Origin: a virus
IMG/VR virus record: IMGVR_UViG_3300009068_000132
Location: 1 to 29,878 of that record
DNA length: 29,878 bases
Reading direction: 5' to 3' (one strand)
Below the pieces are notes generated by a model that was given only the letters and a program-made list of their open reading frames with translations, was not told the DNA's origin and searched no databases. Positions 24,151 to 29,835 of the stretch are shown here, one piece after another; position 1 is the first letter of the stretch; each line of letters begins with the position of its first letter. The translations under genes and the position numbers were made by a program.

Positions 24151-24250
24151 CCTCTTCTCCCTCTCGACTGGTGCGCTCCAATTTGCACATGGAGTCGATG
24201 ACCAGCCATATTGCCACAACAACCCATACAAACAAAGGGATGTCATTCAT
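24143..24250 (-). CDS. Micro-protein, single membrane span with acidic tail
   Basis: A 35-residue ORF. It begins MNDIPLFVWVVVAIWLVIDS, one clear transmembrane segment (residues 5-21), followed by a short charged tail rich in Glu (REGEEDE). It overlaps the sigma gene's stop by 8 nt (ATGAATGA) and its own stop overlaps the next start by 8 nt. AGGAGA lies about ten bases before its ATG. A similar ORF sits beside another sigma gene at 26923-27018. Real translation is likely; a role as a membrane anchor or regulator is a guess. Confidence 0.55.
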   Translation of the reverse strand: MNDIPLFVWVVVAIWLVIDSMCKLERTSREGEEDE

Positions 24251-24743
24251 CAGGATCTCCTATGTGTTGTTTAATCTTGATTAGTGCTTTTCGACAAATA
24301 AATGCAATTCTGCTTTTAGACATTCCGAGTTCTTTTGCAATCTCCCGGAACGGTTTGTGATTATAAAACCATTCCAGTACAATCTTTTTTTCTTTGGCTT
24401 CCAAATTTTTGTCGATAAATTCGGAAATTTTGTCGTACAGCATAATGTCAGGGGTTTCGGGAAGATATTCAACTTTATGGTCGTAATAGTCATTTACGAA
24501 CACTAATTGCTCAGGCTTCCACATATTCTTCCTGGCTTCCATTACCGCAAACCGTACGGTGGTAAAAATCCAGGTAGACAGTTTACCTTTCTCTGGATTG
24601 AATGACTTGGCCTGCGCCATCAGTCGCATCCAAACATGCTGACCCATGTCGGATTTGATTTGGTTTTCTGTTAGTTTGTTTGCATGCATTGCCTTGTACA
24701 CAAGGCCGATGTTTTGACTAATCAATTCACTAGTGGCAATCAT
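24243..24743 (-). CDS. Sigma-70-family RNA polymerase sigma factor
   Basis: 166 residues from ATG 24743 (AAAGGA five bases upstream). Residues 5-75 match sigma region 2: NIGLVYKAMH, then SFNPEKGKLSTWIFTTVRFA and VMEARK, the helix that melts and reads the -10 element. Residues 112-160 match region 4: NLEAKEKKIVLEWFYNHKPF then REIAKELGMSKSRI...C.RKAL. Size and layout are those of ECF-like two-domain sigmas. It would direct RNA polymerase to a set of phage promoters. It overlaps the next upstream sigma gene by 14 nt. No anti-sigma of known family is adjacent, only a micro membrane protein. Confidence 0.85.
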   Translation of the reverse strand: MIATSELISQNIGLVYKAMHANKLTENQIKSDMGQHVWMRLMAQAKSFNPEKGKLSTWIFTTVRFAVMEARKNMWKPEQLVFVNDYYDHKVEYLPETPDIMLYDKISEFIDKNLEAKEKKIVLEWFYNHKPFREIAKELGMSKSRIAFICRKALIKIKQHIGDPDE

Positions 24744-25287
24744 TGAATTCCTTTCTTCGCTCCTCGACCAAGTAATCAACACAGTACTTGACTGCGGAAA
24801 ATACACTGCCCTTAGGCATACTCATTGTCTTGGATACATCCAACTGAGTGTATCCGTCCAGAATCAACCTCATCACCTGGCGTTTGTCCCTTGGAAGATT
24901 CCAAAGTTTTTTCCTTACCCATTGCATCATGAACTCAATGTCAAGCTTGGTATCGACCACATCGGTGGCCATACCGAAGGACTCAATTTCCACCAGCGAA
25001 ACCTGGTTCCGTTCATAAAGCTTTTGTTTTGAGAATTTGGCTCTTAGTGCCGAGGCACTTTGGAAAATCGCAGACTTACCTATAAAAGTAGAGTCTTTGA
25101 TGTCAGGGCATTTATGCCTGTTTCTTACCCAGTTGCATAGGCACAAAACCAATGCATCTTGTTGTGTGTCATGGTCATACTTGACCATTTGTGCTCTGGC
25201 CACTTTGTGGACTTTATCTACTCGATCCCTTTCCTCGTCGGTTAGCGGTCGAATATTGGTCCGTCTGTTCACTTTCACTAAACTCAT
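24730..25287 (-). CDS. Second sigma-70-like factor, more diverged
   Basis: 185 residues, AGGAGG about seven bases before ATG 25287. The region 4 helix-turn-helix is clear at about 128-175: NLPRDKRQVMRLILDGYTQL, DVSKTMSMPKGSVFSAVKY. Region 2 is recognisable but altered (VKYDHDTQQDALVLCLCNWV, STFIGKSAIFQSASALRAKF), with FIGKSA in the place of the usual FxxW/Yxxx core. The basic N-terminal 20 residues are extra. It is translated directly ahead of the third-region sigma gene at 24243-24743. Sigma family call good; promoter specificity unknown. Confidence 0.75.
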   Translation of the reverse strand: MSLVKVNRRTNIRPLTDEERDRVDKVHKVARAQMVKYDHDTQQDALVLCLCNWVRNRHKCPDIKDSTFIGKSAIFQSASALRAKFSKQKLYERNQVSLVEIESFGMATDVVDTKLDIEFMMQWVRKKLWNLPRDKRQVMRLILDGYTQLDVSKTMSMPKGSVFSAVKYCVDYLVEERRKEFNDCH

Positions 25288-25310
25288 TTCTCATCCTCCT
25301 TATTTGAATT

Positions 25311-25529
25311 TTAGATGATCACTTGCTCGGCAAGATCCACCGCATTGAGGAGATTTCTCAAATCCGTGAACTGATCTTTGGTTAACTGAATCCCCACGCC
25401 AATCCTTTCCCTTCCTTCTTCTTCCTGAAAAATATTTAACTTGAATACATCAGGATGTTCATAGCTGGCCACCACTCGCCAATCATCCAGCACAATTTCG
25501 CCTTCAAATTCGACTTGTTTAGTTTTCAT
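25311..25529 (-). CDS. Small unknown protein
   Basis: 72 residues, AGGAGG six bases before ATG 25529. It looks like a compact beta-beta-alpha protein (VEFEGEIVLDDWRVVASYEH, IGVGIQLTKDQFTDLRNLLN) with an acidic surface. No family recognised. It lies between the sigma pair and another small gene and is likely co-transcribed with them. Confidence 0.6.
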   Translation of the reverse strand: MKTKQVEFEGEIVLDDWRVVASYEHPDVFKLNIFQEEEGRERIGVGIQLTKDQFTDLRNLLNAVDLAEQVII

Positions 25530-25683
25530 TGTTTACCTCCTGTATCTTAATTTGTTTCCCAGTTTCGATTCGCTCGATGATCACTCGATCATTCTCCCGC
25601 CGGACGATGCGCCATTTTAAAGCCTCCAAAAAGGACTCAAAGGTTGCTTGATTATTTGTTTCAGGGGTACTGTCTTTACTCAT
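25519..25683 (-). CDS. Small unknown protein, 54 residues
   Basis: The ATG at 25683 overlaps the stop of the upstream gene (ATGA), with AAAAGGA just ahead (GGAGGAAAAGGA). The chain has an N-terminal polar part, a helix (FESFLEALKWRIVRREND) and a basic strand (RVIIERIETGKQIKIQEV). It overlaps the next gene by 11 nt and carries that gene's AGGAGG inside its own coding sequence. No family recognised. Confidence 0.6.
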   Translation of the reverse strand: MSKDSTPETNNQATFESFLEALKWRIVRRENDRVIIERIETGKQIKIQEVNNEN

Positions 25684-26039
25684 TCCTTTTCCTCCACATA
25701 GATTTTACCACCACCCAGTTTAATCAGAAGCTTGAATTCTGACAGGGTAGTGCCTGCCGGAATTACTACTGGCGTAGCATCATCCCACCTGGATGTGGTA
25801 AGCCATGGAATAAAACCGTTGTTGATTTCTTCAACACAGTAACTGGAATTGTATCCGCCTCGTTCTGCCGGTGTCTCAAAAGATCCTTCATAGCAAAGCT
25901 TTACAGTATAGGAACTAGGAGCATAGGTATTGTGTTCGTATGGCCTTTTGTTCCATCCGTCACCGTAAACTTCACTCAAAGGCAGATCTGTGAAGTATGC
26001 CCATTGGTCTTTCACATAACACAGTTTTGGTTCACTCAT
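25680..26039 (-). CDS. Conserved phage protein of unknown function
   Basis: 119 residues from ATG 26039, AAAGGAG eight bases upstream; a longer in-frame start is less likely. The order AYFTDLPLSEVYGDGWNKRP, YEHN, FETPAERGG, SVEEINNGFIPWL-like and AGTTLSEF...I...GG.(I/V)YV is one I recognise as recurring in phage early regions, but no function is known to me. It may be a small beta-rich regulatory or inhibitory protein. Tightly spaced with the small genes on both sides. Confidence 0.65.
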   Translation of the reverse strand: MSEPKLCYVKDQWAYFTDLPLSEVYGDGWNKRPYEHNTYAPSSYTVKLCYEGSFETPAERGGYNSSYCVEEINNGFIPWLTTSRWDDATPVVIPAGTTLSEFKLLIKLGGGKIYVEEKE

Positions 26040-26085
26040 TGCCCACACTCCTTTCATTTCTTTCAAATTGCAACACGAATAGATC

Positions 26086-26388
26086 CTACGCATCCTCTGA
26101 AAAATCATTCTCAAGAACTTCTGTTATTTTTGGCAGTAGATCCCACAGCCAAGCATCTTCAGGAGTCCGCCGATAATATTGAACCTCCCTGTGATGTTCC
26201 AATTCCAGTTTCACAGCCAAGAGCAAAACACGAAGGCTTGTGGCCTTTATTCGCCACTCCGATGCCCGTTTTGTGGAATAGATGAATTGTTCAAACCAAA
26301 TGTCATCCATATCTTCATCTTCCGTTGGCTCCACCGGTACATTTCGCTGAGGATCCAGCCCTAGCGCAGATCGCAATAGTTCCCACAT
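26086..26388 (-). CDS. Small helical unknown protein
   Basis: 100 residues. ATG 26388 is chosen because AGGAG lies eight bases upstream; ATG 26394, overlapping the sigma stop (TAATG), is too close to it. Longer in-frame versions reaching 26574 would overlap the sigma gene heavily. The protein has an acidic segment (EPTEDEDMDD) and long helices (KATSLRVLLLAVKLELEHHR, DAWLWDLLPKITEVLEN). No family recognised. Coupled to the upstream sigma gene. Confidence 0.55.
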   Translation of the reverse strand: MWELLRSALGLDPQRNVPVEPTEDEDMDDIWFEQFIYSTKRASEWRIKATSLRVLLLAVKLELEHHREVQYYRRTPEDAWLWDLLPKITEVLENDFSEDA

Positions 26389-26393
26389 TCTCA

Positions 26394-26933
26394 TTACTCC
26401 TGCAATGCGTCCAGCGTCACGCCGGACAAGAAAAACCGTAGGCTTTCTAACCCACGCCGTTTCAGAACACCAACCCGTGCCTCGGAGATCCCGAGGTAGG
26501 CAGCAATCTGTATGTTGGTCCGATCCTGAACATAAAACATGTCCAGTATTGTCCTCATCCTCGGTTCCAGGCACTGTACTGCCTCGGACAGTTGACTAAA
26601 AACTATGGATCTGTCCAAACTTTCTAGCTGATCCTGTTCCGGTTCCGGGGCTGGCTTGTCCAAATCAAAGAGAACGGCCTGAATTTGCGTTCTGGCCGAC
26701 TTTTTCTTGTAATTCGACGCAAGACCCATCAAGGCCAGTTTTGCGCTCTTATAGATAAATGTAGAGGGTTTGCTGCGGGATGGGTCGTAGTTATTGGAAA
26801 ACATCCGGAGGATTCTGACAGCCAGGTCCTGGACATCATCCTCGGTGAGGTTCAGAGCCCACCCCTTCCTGGCACGGTTTGCCCGGTAGATGGCGGAGTA
26901 TATCAGCTCATGATCCAATGCTTCAGGACTCAT
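26394..26933 (-). CDS. Third clear sigma-70-family factor
   Basis: 179 residues; ATG 26933 is preferred (AGGTG six bases upstream), with GTG/ATG alternatives at 26942 and 26939. Region 2 at about 8-75: ELIYSAIYRANRARKGW, DDVQDLAVRILRMF, SNNYDPSRSKPSTFIYKSAK. Region 4 at about 113-168: LSEAVQCLEPRMRTILDMFY, VQDRTNIQIAAYLGISEARV, LKRRGLESL. Between them is a Pro/acidic linker. It is the first sigma gene downstream of the promoter near 27570, so it is probably the earliest made. The 24-nt upstream ORF overlap (26923-27018) suggests coupling. Confidence 0.85.
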   Translation of the reverse strand: MSPEALDHELIYSAIYRANRARKGWALNLTEDDVQDLAVRILRMFSNNYDPSRSKPSTFIYKSAKLALMGLASNYKKKSARTQIQAVLFDLDKPAPEPEQDQLESLDRSIVFSQLSEAVQCLEPRMRTILDMFYVQDRTNIQIAAYLGISEARVGVLKRRGLESLRFFLSGVTLDALQE

Positions 26934-27018
26934 CGTCATCACCTACCAGCCACAGGGACACCCATGAAATAAGGGCCACCAGCAGTAAGCCGGTGGCCCA
27001 TGCGATCACATCACGCAT
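26923..27018 (-). CDS. Micro-protein, single membrane span with acidic tail
   Basis: A 31-residue ORF. It reads MRDVIAWATGLLLVALISWV and continues hydrophobic to residue 25, then ends with three Asp, a Glu and a Ser. It overlaps the upstream stop by 8 nt (ATGCGTGA) and runs 11 nt into the sigma gene. Its layout (short start, one span, acidic end, 8-nt overlap, sigma gene next door) mirrors the ORF at 24143-24250. The ribosome site is weak. Function unknown. Confidence 0.5.
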   Translation of the reverse strand: MRDVIAWATGLLLVALISWVSLWLVGDDDES

Positions 27019-27508
27019 TAGTGACTACCTCGACCGAGTCATCCTCGGTAACCTCGGTGATGGTAACCTTGGTTGAACCCCGTCTGGGTGTTTTTGGCAC
27101 ACCCTCGACCAATTCCCTTTTGATTTGGTCGATTGATCCGGCCACTCGCATGTCCAATGCCCGGATTGCATTGTCCACTTCCCCAGTTGTCGCCGAAAGA
27201 ATAGCCTCTCGGAGCTTGTTGACAATGTTGTCGTGGGTTGCGCCCATGCTGATTGCCAACCTGGCGCAAACAGTCAGCCACGGAATCGTGGCGGTTGGTG
27301 CAATTAAGTGATCCTTCTCCCGCTTGACCACTCCCACCACCCGCTTGGTGGTGGTGGTTTGGGTGTAGTTGTCAGTGACACTGACCGTAAGGTCTACCGG
27401 GTAAGTGCCCGGATCGATATCACCCATCTGGGGAAATGCCTTCCCCACGACGACCGCCATAACATCGTCGCCGATCACTTCAGAATTAAACCATTGCTTC
27501 GTCATCAT
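27011..27508 (-). CDS. Unknown early protein, first gene after the leftward promoter
   Basis: 165 residues from ATG 27508 (AAGGA five bases upstream; ATG 27505 is equally possible). A beta-rich N-terminal half (EVIGDDVMAVVVGKAFPQMG, GTYPVDLTVSVTDNYTQTTT) is followed by RRVVGVVKREKD-type basic residues and a helical C-terminal half (DNIVNKLREAILSATTGEVD, IDQIKRELVEG). It is the first gene behind the candidate promoter and operator at 27537-27587, so it should be early and abundant. No family recognised. Confidence 0.6.
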   Translation of the reverse strand: MMTKQWFNSEVIGDDVMAVVVGKAFPQMGDIDPGTYPVDLTVSVTDNYTQTTTTKRVVGVVKREKDHLIAPTATIPWLTVCARLAISMGATHDNIVNKLREAILSATTGEVDNAIRALDMRVAGSIDQIKRELVEGVPKTPRRGSTKVTITEVTEDDSVEVVTNA

Positions 27509-27536
27509 CCACATCCTTTCACTCGCATCACACAAA

Positions 27537-27551
27537 GGGAAACCGTTTCCC
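27537..27551. promoter_or_regulatory. Perfect palindrome, probable operator
   Basis: GGGAAACCGTTTCCC: 7-bp arms around one base. It starts right at the expected transcription start of the leftward promoter at 27559-27587 and ends 29 bp before ATG 27508. A dimeric repressor bound here would block initiation or early elongation. A shorter look-alike, GGGAAACTTTCCC, lies at 20646-20658 inside a gene. Confidence 0.5.
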
Positions 27552-27558
27552 TCGCACT

Positions 27559-27587
27559 ATCTAATCATCTTTCCCGGATGGTGTCAA
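27559..27587 (-). promoter_or_regulatory. Candidate leftward promoter
   Basis: On the - strand a perfect -35 box TTGACA (27587-27582) is separated by 17 bp from TTAGAT (27564-27559), a weak -10 that matches 3 of 6 consensus bases. Transcription would begin near 27552 and run into the early gene at 27508 and the sigma genes. The operator-like palindrome lies just downstream. Confidence 0.5.
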
Positions 27588-27751
27588 GTTATTTCACAAA
27601 AACTCTGACTGATTTCGATCCGGGTACTACTAGTTGGTTCCTCGACAAATCTCGGATGACCTCGATTTGTCTCGTCACAGCCGCCGTGAGGCGGCGATAA
27701 GTAGGAGTCGTCGTCGACAGGCTCCTAGACTCGTTTCGACATAAGGTGTCG
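27573..27751. ncRNA. Non-coding stretch with five to six consecutive stem-loops
   Basis: No gene is supported from 27509 to 27766. Inside are: 27573-27579 pairing with 27618-27624 (7 bp) around a smaller GTCA/TGAC and AGTT/AACT hairpin; 27644-27651 with 27664-27671 (8 bp); 27680-27685 with 27690-27695 (GCCGCC, loop GTGA); 27702-27707 with 27722-27727 (6 bp, inner GTCG-T-CGAC); 27737-27741 with 27747-27751 (5 bp). The GTGA loop would be a GNRA tetraloop only on the + strand. It may be a small RNA, a structured leader or trailer, or a protein-bound DNA site. No T-tract ends it, so a simple terminator is unlikely. Confidence 0.4.
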
Positions 27752-27766
27752 TAACATAAACTAAAA

Positions 27767-28003
27767 TTACATTTTCGTAATGTTAGTCTGGGTAATCAGA
27801 TGCCGATCCTTGGCAATGTTCGCCCCCATTTCGCTGGCGAATCGTACCGCCTCCGTGAACTGGGTGAATACAGCCAGGCGGCGACCGGTCTGGCCGTTGA
27901 ATCCGGCTCGACAGGTCCAGCTCTGTCCATTGTCCTCGGTTTCAATTTCTACTGCGTCCATGGTCTTCCCCGGGGTAGTGAGTCTATACAGATGCCGTTT
28001 CAT
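27767..28003 (-). CDS. Small unknown protein
   Basis: 78 residues from ATG 28003 (GAGG six bases upstream, inside the preceding gene). It has a basic start, a beta-rich first half (DAVEIETEDNGQSWTCRAGF) and a helix (FTQFTEAVRFASEMGANIAK). It is the last gene before the hairpin-rich gap. The start overlaps the upstream gene by 20 nt. No family recognised. Confidence 0.55.
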   Translation of the reverse strand: MKRHLYRLTTPGKTMDAVEIETEDNGQSWTCRAGFNGQTGRRLAVFTQFTEAVRFASEMGANIAKDRHLITQTNITKM

Positions 28004-28187
28004 TCTGATCCTCATCGCTTGAATCTGGACAGATCCCCAACAGGATGCTGTCTGCCAATTTGTTTAATACTTCCTGGTCCATTTTGACCTGGGAAGCCTC
28101 ACCGATTTTTCCCATCTCGTCTAGATGGGCATATCGGATTTTGAGTCTTTTTTCGGCTTCGTGCAGTATCACCAAAACCGACGACAT
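27984..28187 (-). CDS. Small helical acidic protein
   Basis: 67 residues, ATG 28187 directly after the TAG of the 21-codon ORF upstream; a GGGG site lies ahead. Almost all predicted helix (LVILHEAEKRLKIRYAHLDE, QEVLNKLADSILL), ending in an acidic tail (PDSSDEDQNE). No family recognised; coiled-coil dimer possible. Confidence 0.5.
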   Translation of the reverse strand: MSSVLVILHEAEKRLKIRYAHLDEMGKIGEASQVKMDQEVLNKLADSILLGICPDSSDEDQNETASV

Positions 28188-28253
28188 CTAGCCCCTGGGT
28201 ATCGTTATCGTCACGGTATTGGGGGTCACTTGCGTAGCTACATCCATCATCAT
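28188..28253 (-). CDS. Tiny ORF, 21 codons
   Basis: It starts at ATG 28253 with an ATGA overlap to the upstream stop and GGAAAGGA just ahead, and its TAG directly abuts the next ATG. The peptide is mostly Thr/Val (QVTPNTVTITIPRG at the end), so a short strand or a leader peptide. The fit to both neighbours is the main support; function unknown. Confidence 0.4.
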   Translation of the reverse strand: MMMDVATQVTPNTVTITIPRG

Positions 28254-28885
28254 GATCCTTTCCTCCAAATCCAAAAAGGACTATCTTCCGTTCCAACATT
28301 AATCAGCCCTGGAGTGGCTCCAGGCTGACGGTCAACCACCATGGCAATTTGAGGTGCCGTGTCTTCCAGTCTACACAATAAGAGATTCCAGAATCCACCC
28401 GAGGTTTTCGCTGGGGTAATTCCCTGATCCCGGCACAGGATAGCCAACCTGTGCCTGTCAGCCGGTCGCAACCTGGGTGCCTGGGCAAGGCCAACCACCA
28501 CCTGTAAACGACCGGCAGGGCATACCGCCACCACAGGCGGCGACCTGCACAACAGATCCTCTGCAACCCTAGCGGACTCTGCCACAGGATCCCACATGGT
28601 TTCCGCAGGGGTAGGGGCAACCTGGTCGATCCCATCTACCAGACCCATACGGACCATCTCGGGTAAGCTTGGGAAGTAGATTAGACAGTAGTCTAGAATG
28701 GCCGCACTCGGACCACCTGGGATGGTCACAGGACGGACCAGCCACCTGTCCGGATTCCTGGGAGGATTCCGGAGCAGTTCAACAATTGATACCGGATCCT
28801 GCCAATCATCCGGGTAACCGTCCATCCGGATACCGTCCATCCGGATTTGGACATGGGTGACATTAGGCCAAGGGCGAGATCTCAT
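28250..28885 (-). CDS. Unknown 211-residue protein
   Basis: ATG 28885 overlaps the upstream stop (ATGA) with GGAG nine bases ahead. The longer in-frame start is less likely. The sequence is Pro/Arg-rich with a short tandem repeat near the N-terminus (RMDGIRMDGYP), and a middle part VVAVCPAGRLQVVVGLAQAP followed by RPADRHRLAILCRDQGI. That middle recalls a nucleotide- or primase-type alpha/beta piece but no motif is complete. It ends WIWRKGS. GC content is higher than on the left. No family recognised. Confidence 0.55.
   Translation of the reverse strand: MRSRPWPNVTHVQIRMDGIRMDGYPDDWQDPVSIVELLRNPPRNPDRWLVRPVTIPGGPSAAILDYCLIYFPSLPEMVRMGLVDGIDQVAPTPAETMWDPVAESARVAEDLLCRSPPVVAVCPAGRLQVVVGLAQAPRLRPADRHRLAILCRDQGITPAKTSGGFWNLLLCRLEDTAPQIAMVVDRQPGATPGLINVGTEDSPFWIWRKGS
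28818..28849. repeat. Tandem 15-bp repeat, two copies
   Basis: CCGTCCATCCGGATA is followed directly by a second copy differing at the last base. It keeps frame and doubles the RMDG(I/Y) piece in the protein encoded at 28250-28885. Probably a slippage duplication. Confidence 0.7.
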
Positions 28886-29106
28886 TCCTTGGACTCCGTG
28901 AGAGGAATCAGCACGGGAGCCACAAAATCCCATGACCAGCCATCCCCTGCCCATTCACAGGAACACTCCTCGGGGATCCCCCAAAACTGGAACTCAAAAT
29001 TGACATCGGTGACATCTACACCCCTTTTGTTAAGTTTCCGTATGCATTCGGGCAAGCTTTGCCCAAATGCACAATTGCCATCACTGGTTACCGCCCATCG
29101 TCTCAT
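28882..29106 (-). CDS. Small unknown protein, 74 residues
   Basis: ATG 29106 has AGGTG five bases upstream; GTG 29109 is an alternative. The sequence has Cys and Trp (NCAFGQSLPECIRKLNKRGV, FWGIPEECSCEWAGDGWSWD). It overlaps the downstream gene by ATGA and a small ORF upstream by 26 nt. No family recognised. Confidence 0.5.
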   Translation of the reverse strand: MRRWAVTSDGNCAFGQSLPECIRKLNKRGVDVTDVNFEFQFWGIPEECSCEWAGDGWSWDFVAPVLIPLTESKE

Positions 29107-29197
29107 CACCGCACCTCACACGATAGCAGACAGGGGAACCCGGCCCCAGGCCCACATAGGCCCAGGTAATCCGCCGGGTACCCCATTCTATTTCCAT
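29081..29197 (-). CDS. Possible small protein, 38 residues
   Basis: An ORF from ATG 29197 with AGGA eight bases upstream. The peptide is Arg/Gly-rich with Trp (EIEWGTRRITWAYVGLGPG). It fills the gap between the genes at 29208 and 29106 and overlaps the latter by 26 nt, more than is usual here, so confidence is moderate. Confidence 0.35.
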   Translation of the reverse strand: MEIEWGTRRITWAYVGLGPGSPVCYRVRCGDETMGGNQ

Positions 29198-29207
29198 CAG
29201 GCCGATC

Positions 29208-29474
29208 CTATTCGGATTTCCCTAGAATCTGATCCAACCGGTCAGACCATATGCCATCCGACCATAGCCAGTAGTCGATGGCCTCGCCGGGTGATCTAAA
29301 ATTCTCAACCTGAATCCCGAGAACCTCCATCAACTTCCTATTGTGGTAGATCGTTATGAAGGACGACCACCAACGGTGGAGGTCATTTTCTGTGGCATGG
29401 TAGCCTAGGTATGTGACGGATGTCACATGGCATTCGGCAGGTTTTGCAGTCGTCCTGTATATGGTGTAACTCAT
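29208..29474 (-). CDS. Small unknown protein, 88 residues
   Basis: ATG 29474 with AGGA eight bases upstream. Mixed alpha/beta, aromatic-rich (LHRWWSSFITIYHNRKLMEV, GEAIDYWLWSDGIWSDRLD). No family recognised. It is one of a run of small leftward genes in the GC-richer right part. Confidence 0.5.
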   Translation of the reverse strand: MSYTIYRTTAKPAECHVTSVTYLGYHATENDLHRWWSSFITIYHNRKLMEVLGIQVENFRSPGEAIDYWLWSDGIWSDRLDQILGKSE

Positions 29475-29501
29475 CACGCAGTTCCTTTCCTATTGAGTAC
29501 C

Positions 29502-29771
29502 TTATCGCACGAGGAATTCTTCCAGCGGTCCCAGATCCCGCCTGAACTCCACCGCCAGGGAATCATGGGCCCCGGTTTCGCACTGGGTACCCCCCTGGCT
29601 GAATTCCAAATCATCCACCCCATGGATTTCGTATTCAATCCACCCACCAGGTAGATCCCACTCGTCACGATCATGGTAGATTAGTCCGGACCAATGTCCG
29701 GACACAGTGTACGGTATCCCCTGATGATTCCAGGGCATGGTAAACCTTCCCGATTCCCATCGTTTCCACAT
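29502..29771 (-). CDS. Small unknown protein, 89 residues
   Basis: ATG 29771 follows GAGGTTGTGAC and begins 1 nt after the stop of a tiny upstream ORF. It is beta-rich with Trp and acidic residues (GIPYTVSGHWSGLIYHDRDE, WDLPGGWIEYEIHGVDDLEF), like small phage early proteins. No family recognised. Confidence 0.5.
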   Translation of the reverse strand: MWKRWESGRFTMPWNHQGIPYTVSGHWSGLIYHDRDEWDLPGGWIEYEIHGVDDLEFSQGGTQCETGAHDSLAVEFRRDLGPLEEFLVR

Positions 29772-29772
29772 G

Positions 29773-29835
29773 TCACAACCTCACATGGCCAACCTTCCAG
29801 CGACGGTACCAGGCCATAGGATACCGCCACCACAT
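29773..29835 (-). CDS. Tiny ORF, 20 codons, Trp/Arg-rich
   Basis: ATG 29835 overlaps the stop of the partial gene upstream (TAATG). The peptide (WWRYPMAWYRRWKVGHVRL) is Trp- and Arg-rich. It may be a micro-protein or only a translation bridge to the next gene. No ribosome site is obvious. Confidence 0.3.
   Translation of the reverse strand: MWWRYPMAWYRRWKVGHVRL

Noticed and set aside
26389-26574. Upstream extension of the 100-residue protein
   Set aside because: It is the out-of-frame shadow of the sigma region 4 coding sequence.
27728-27760. Hammerhead ribozyme, suggested by TGTCGAAACG on the - strand
   Set aside because: The CTGANGA core box is absent at the required distance, so the catalytic fold cannot form.
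28099-28299. 66-codon - strand ORF
   Set aside because: It crosses three better supported, overlap-linked ORFs in other frames and has no ribosome site.
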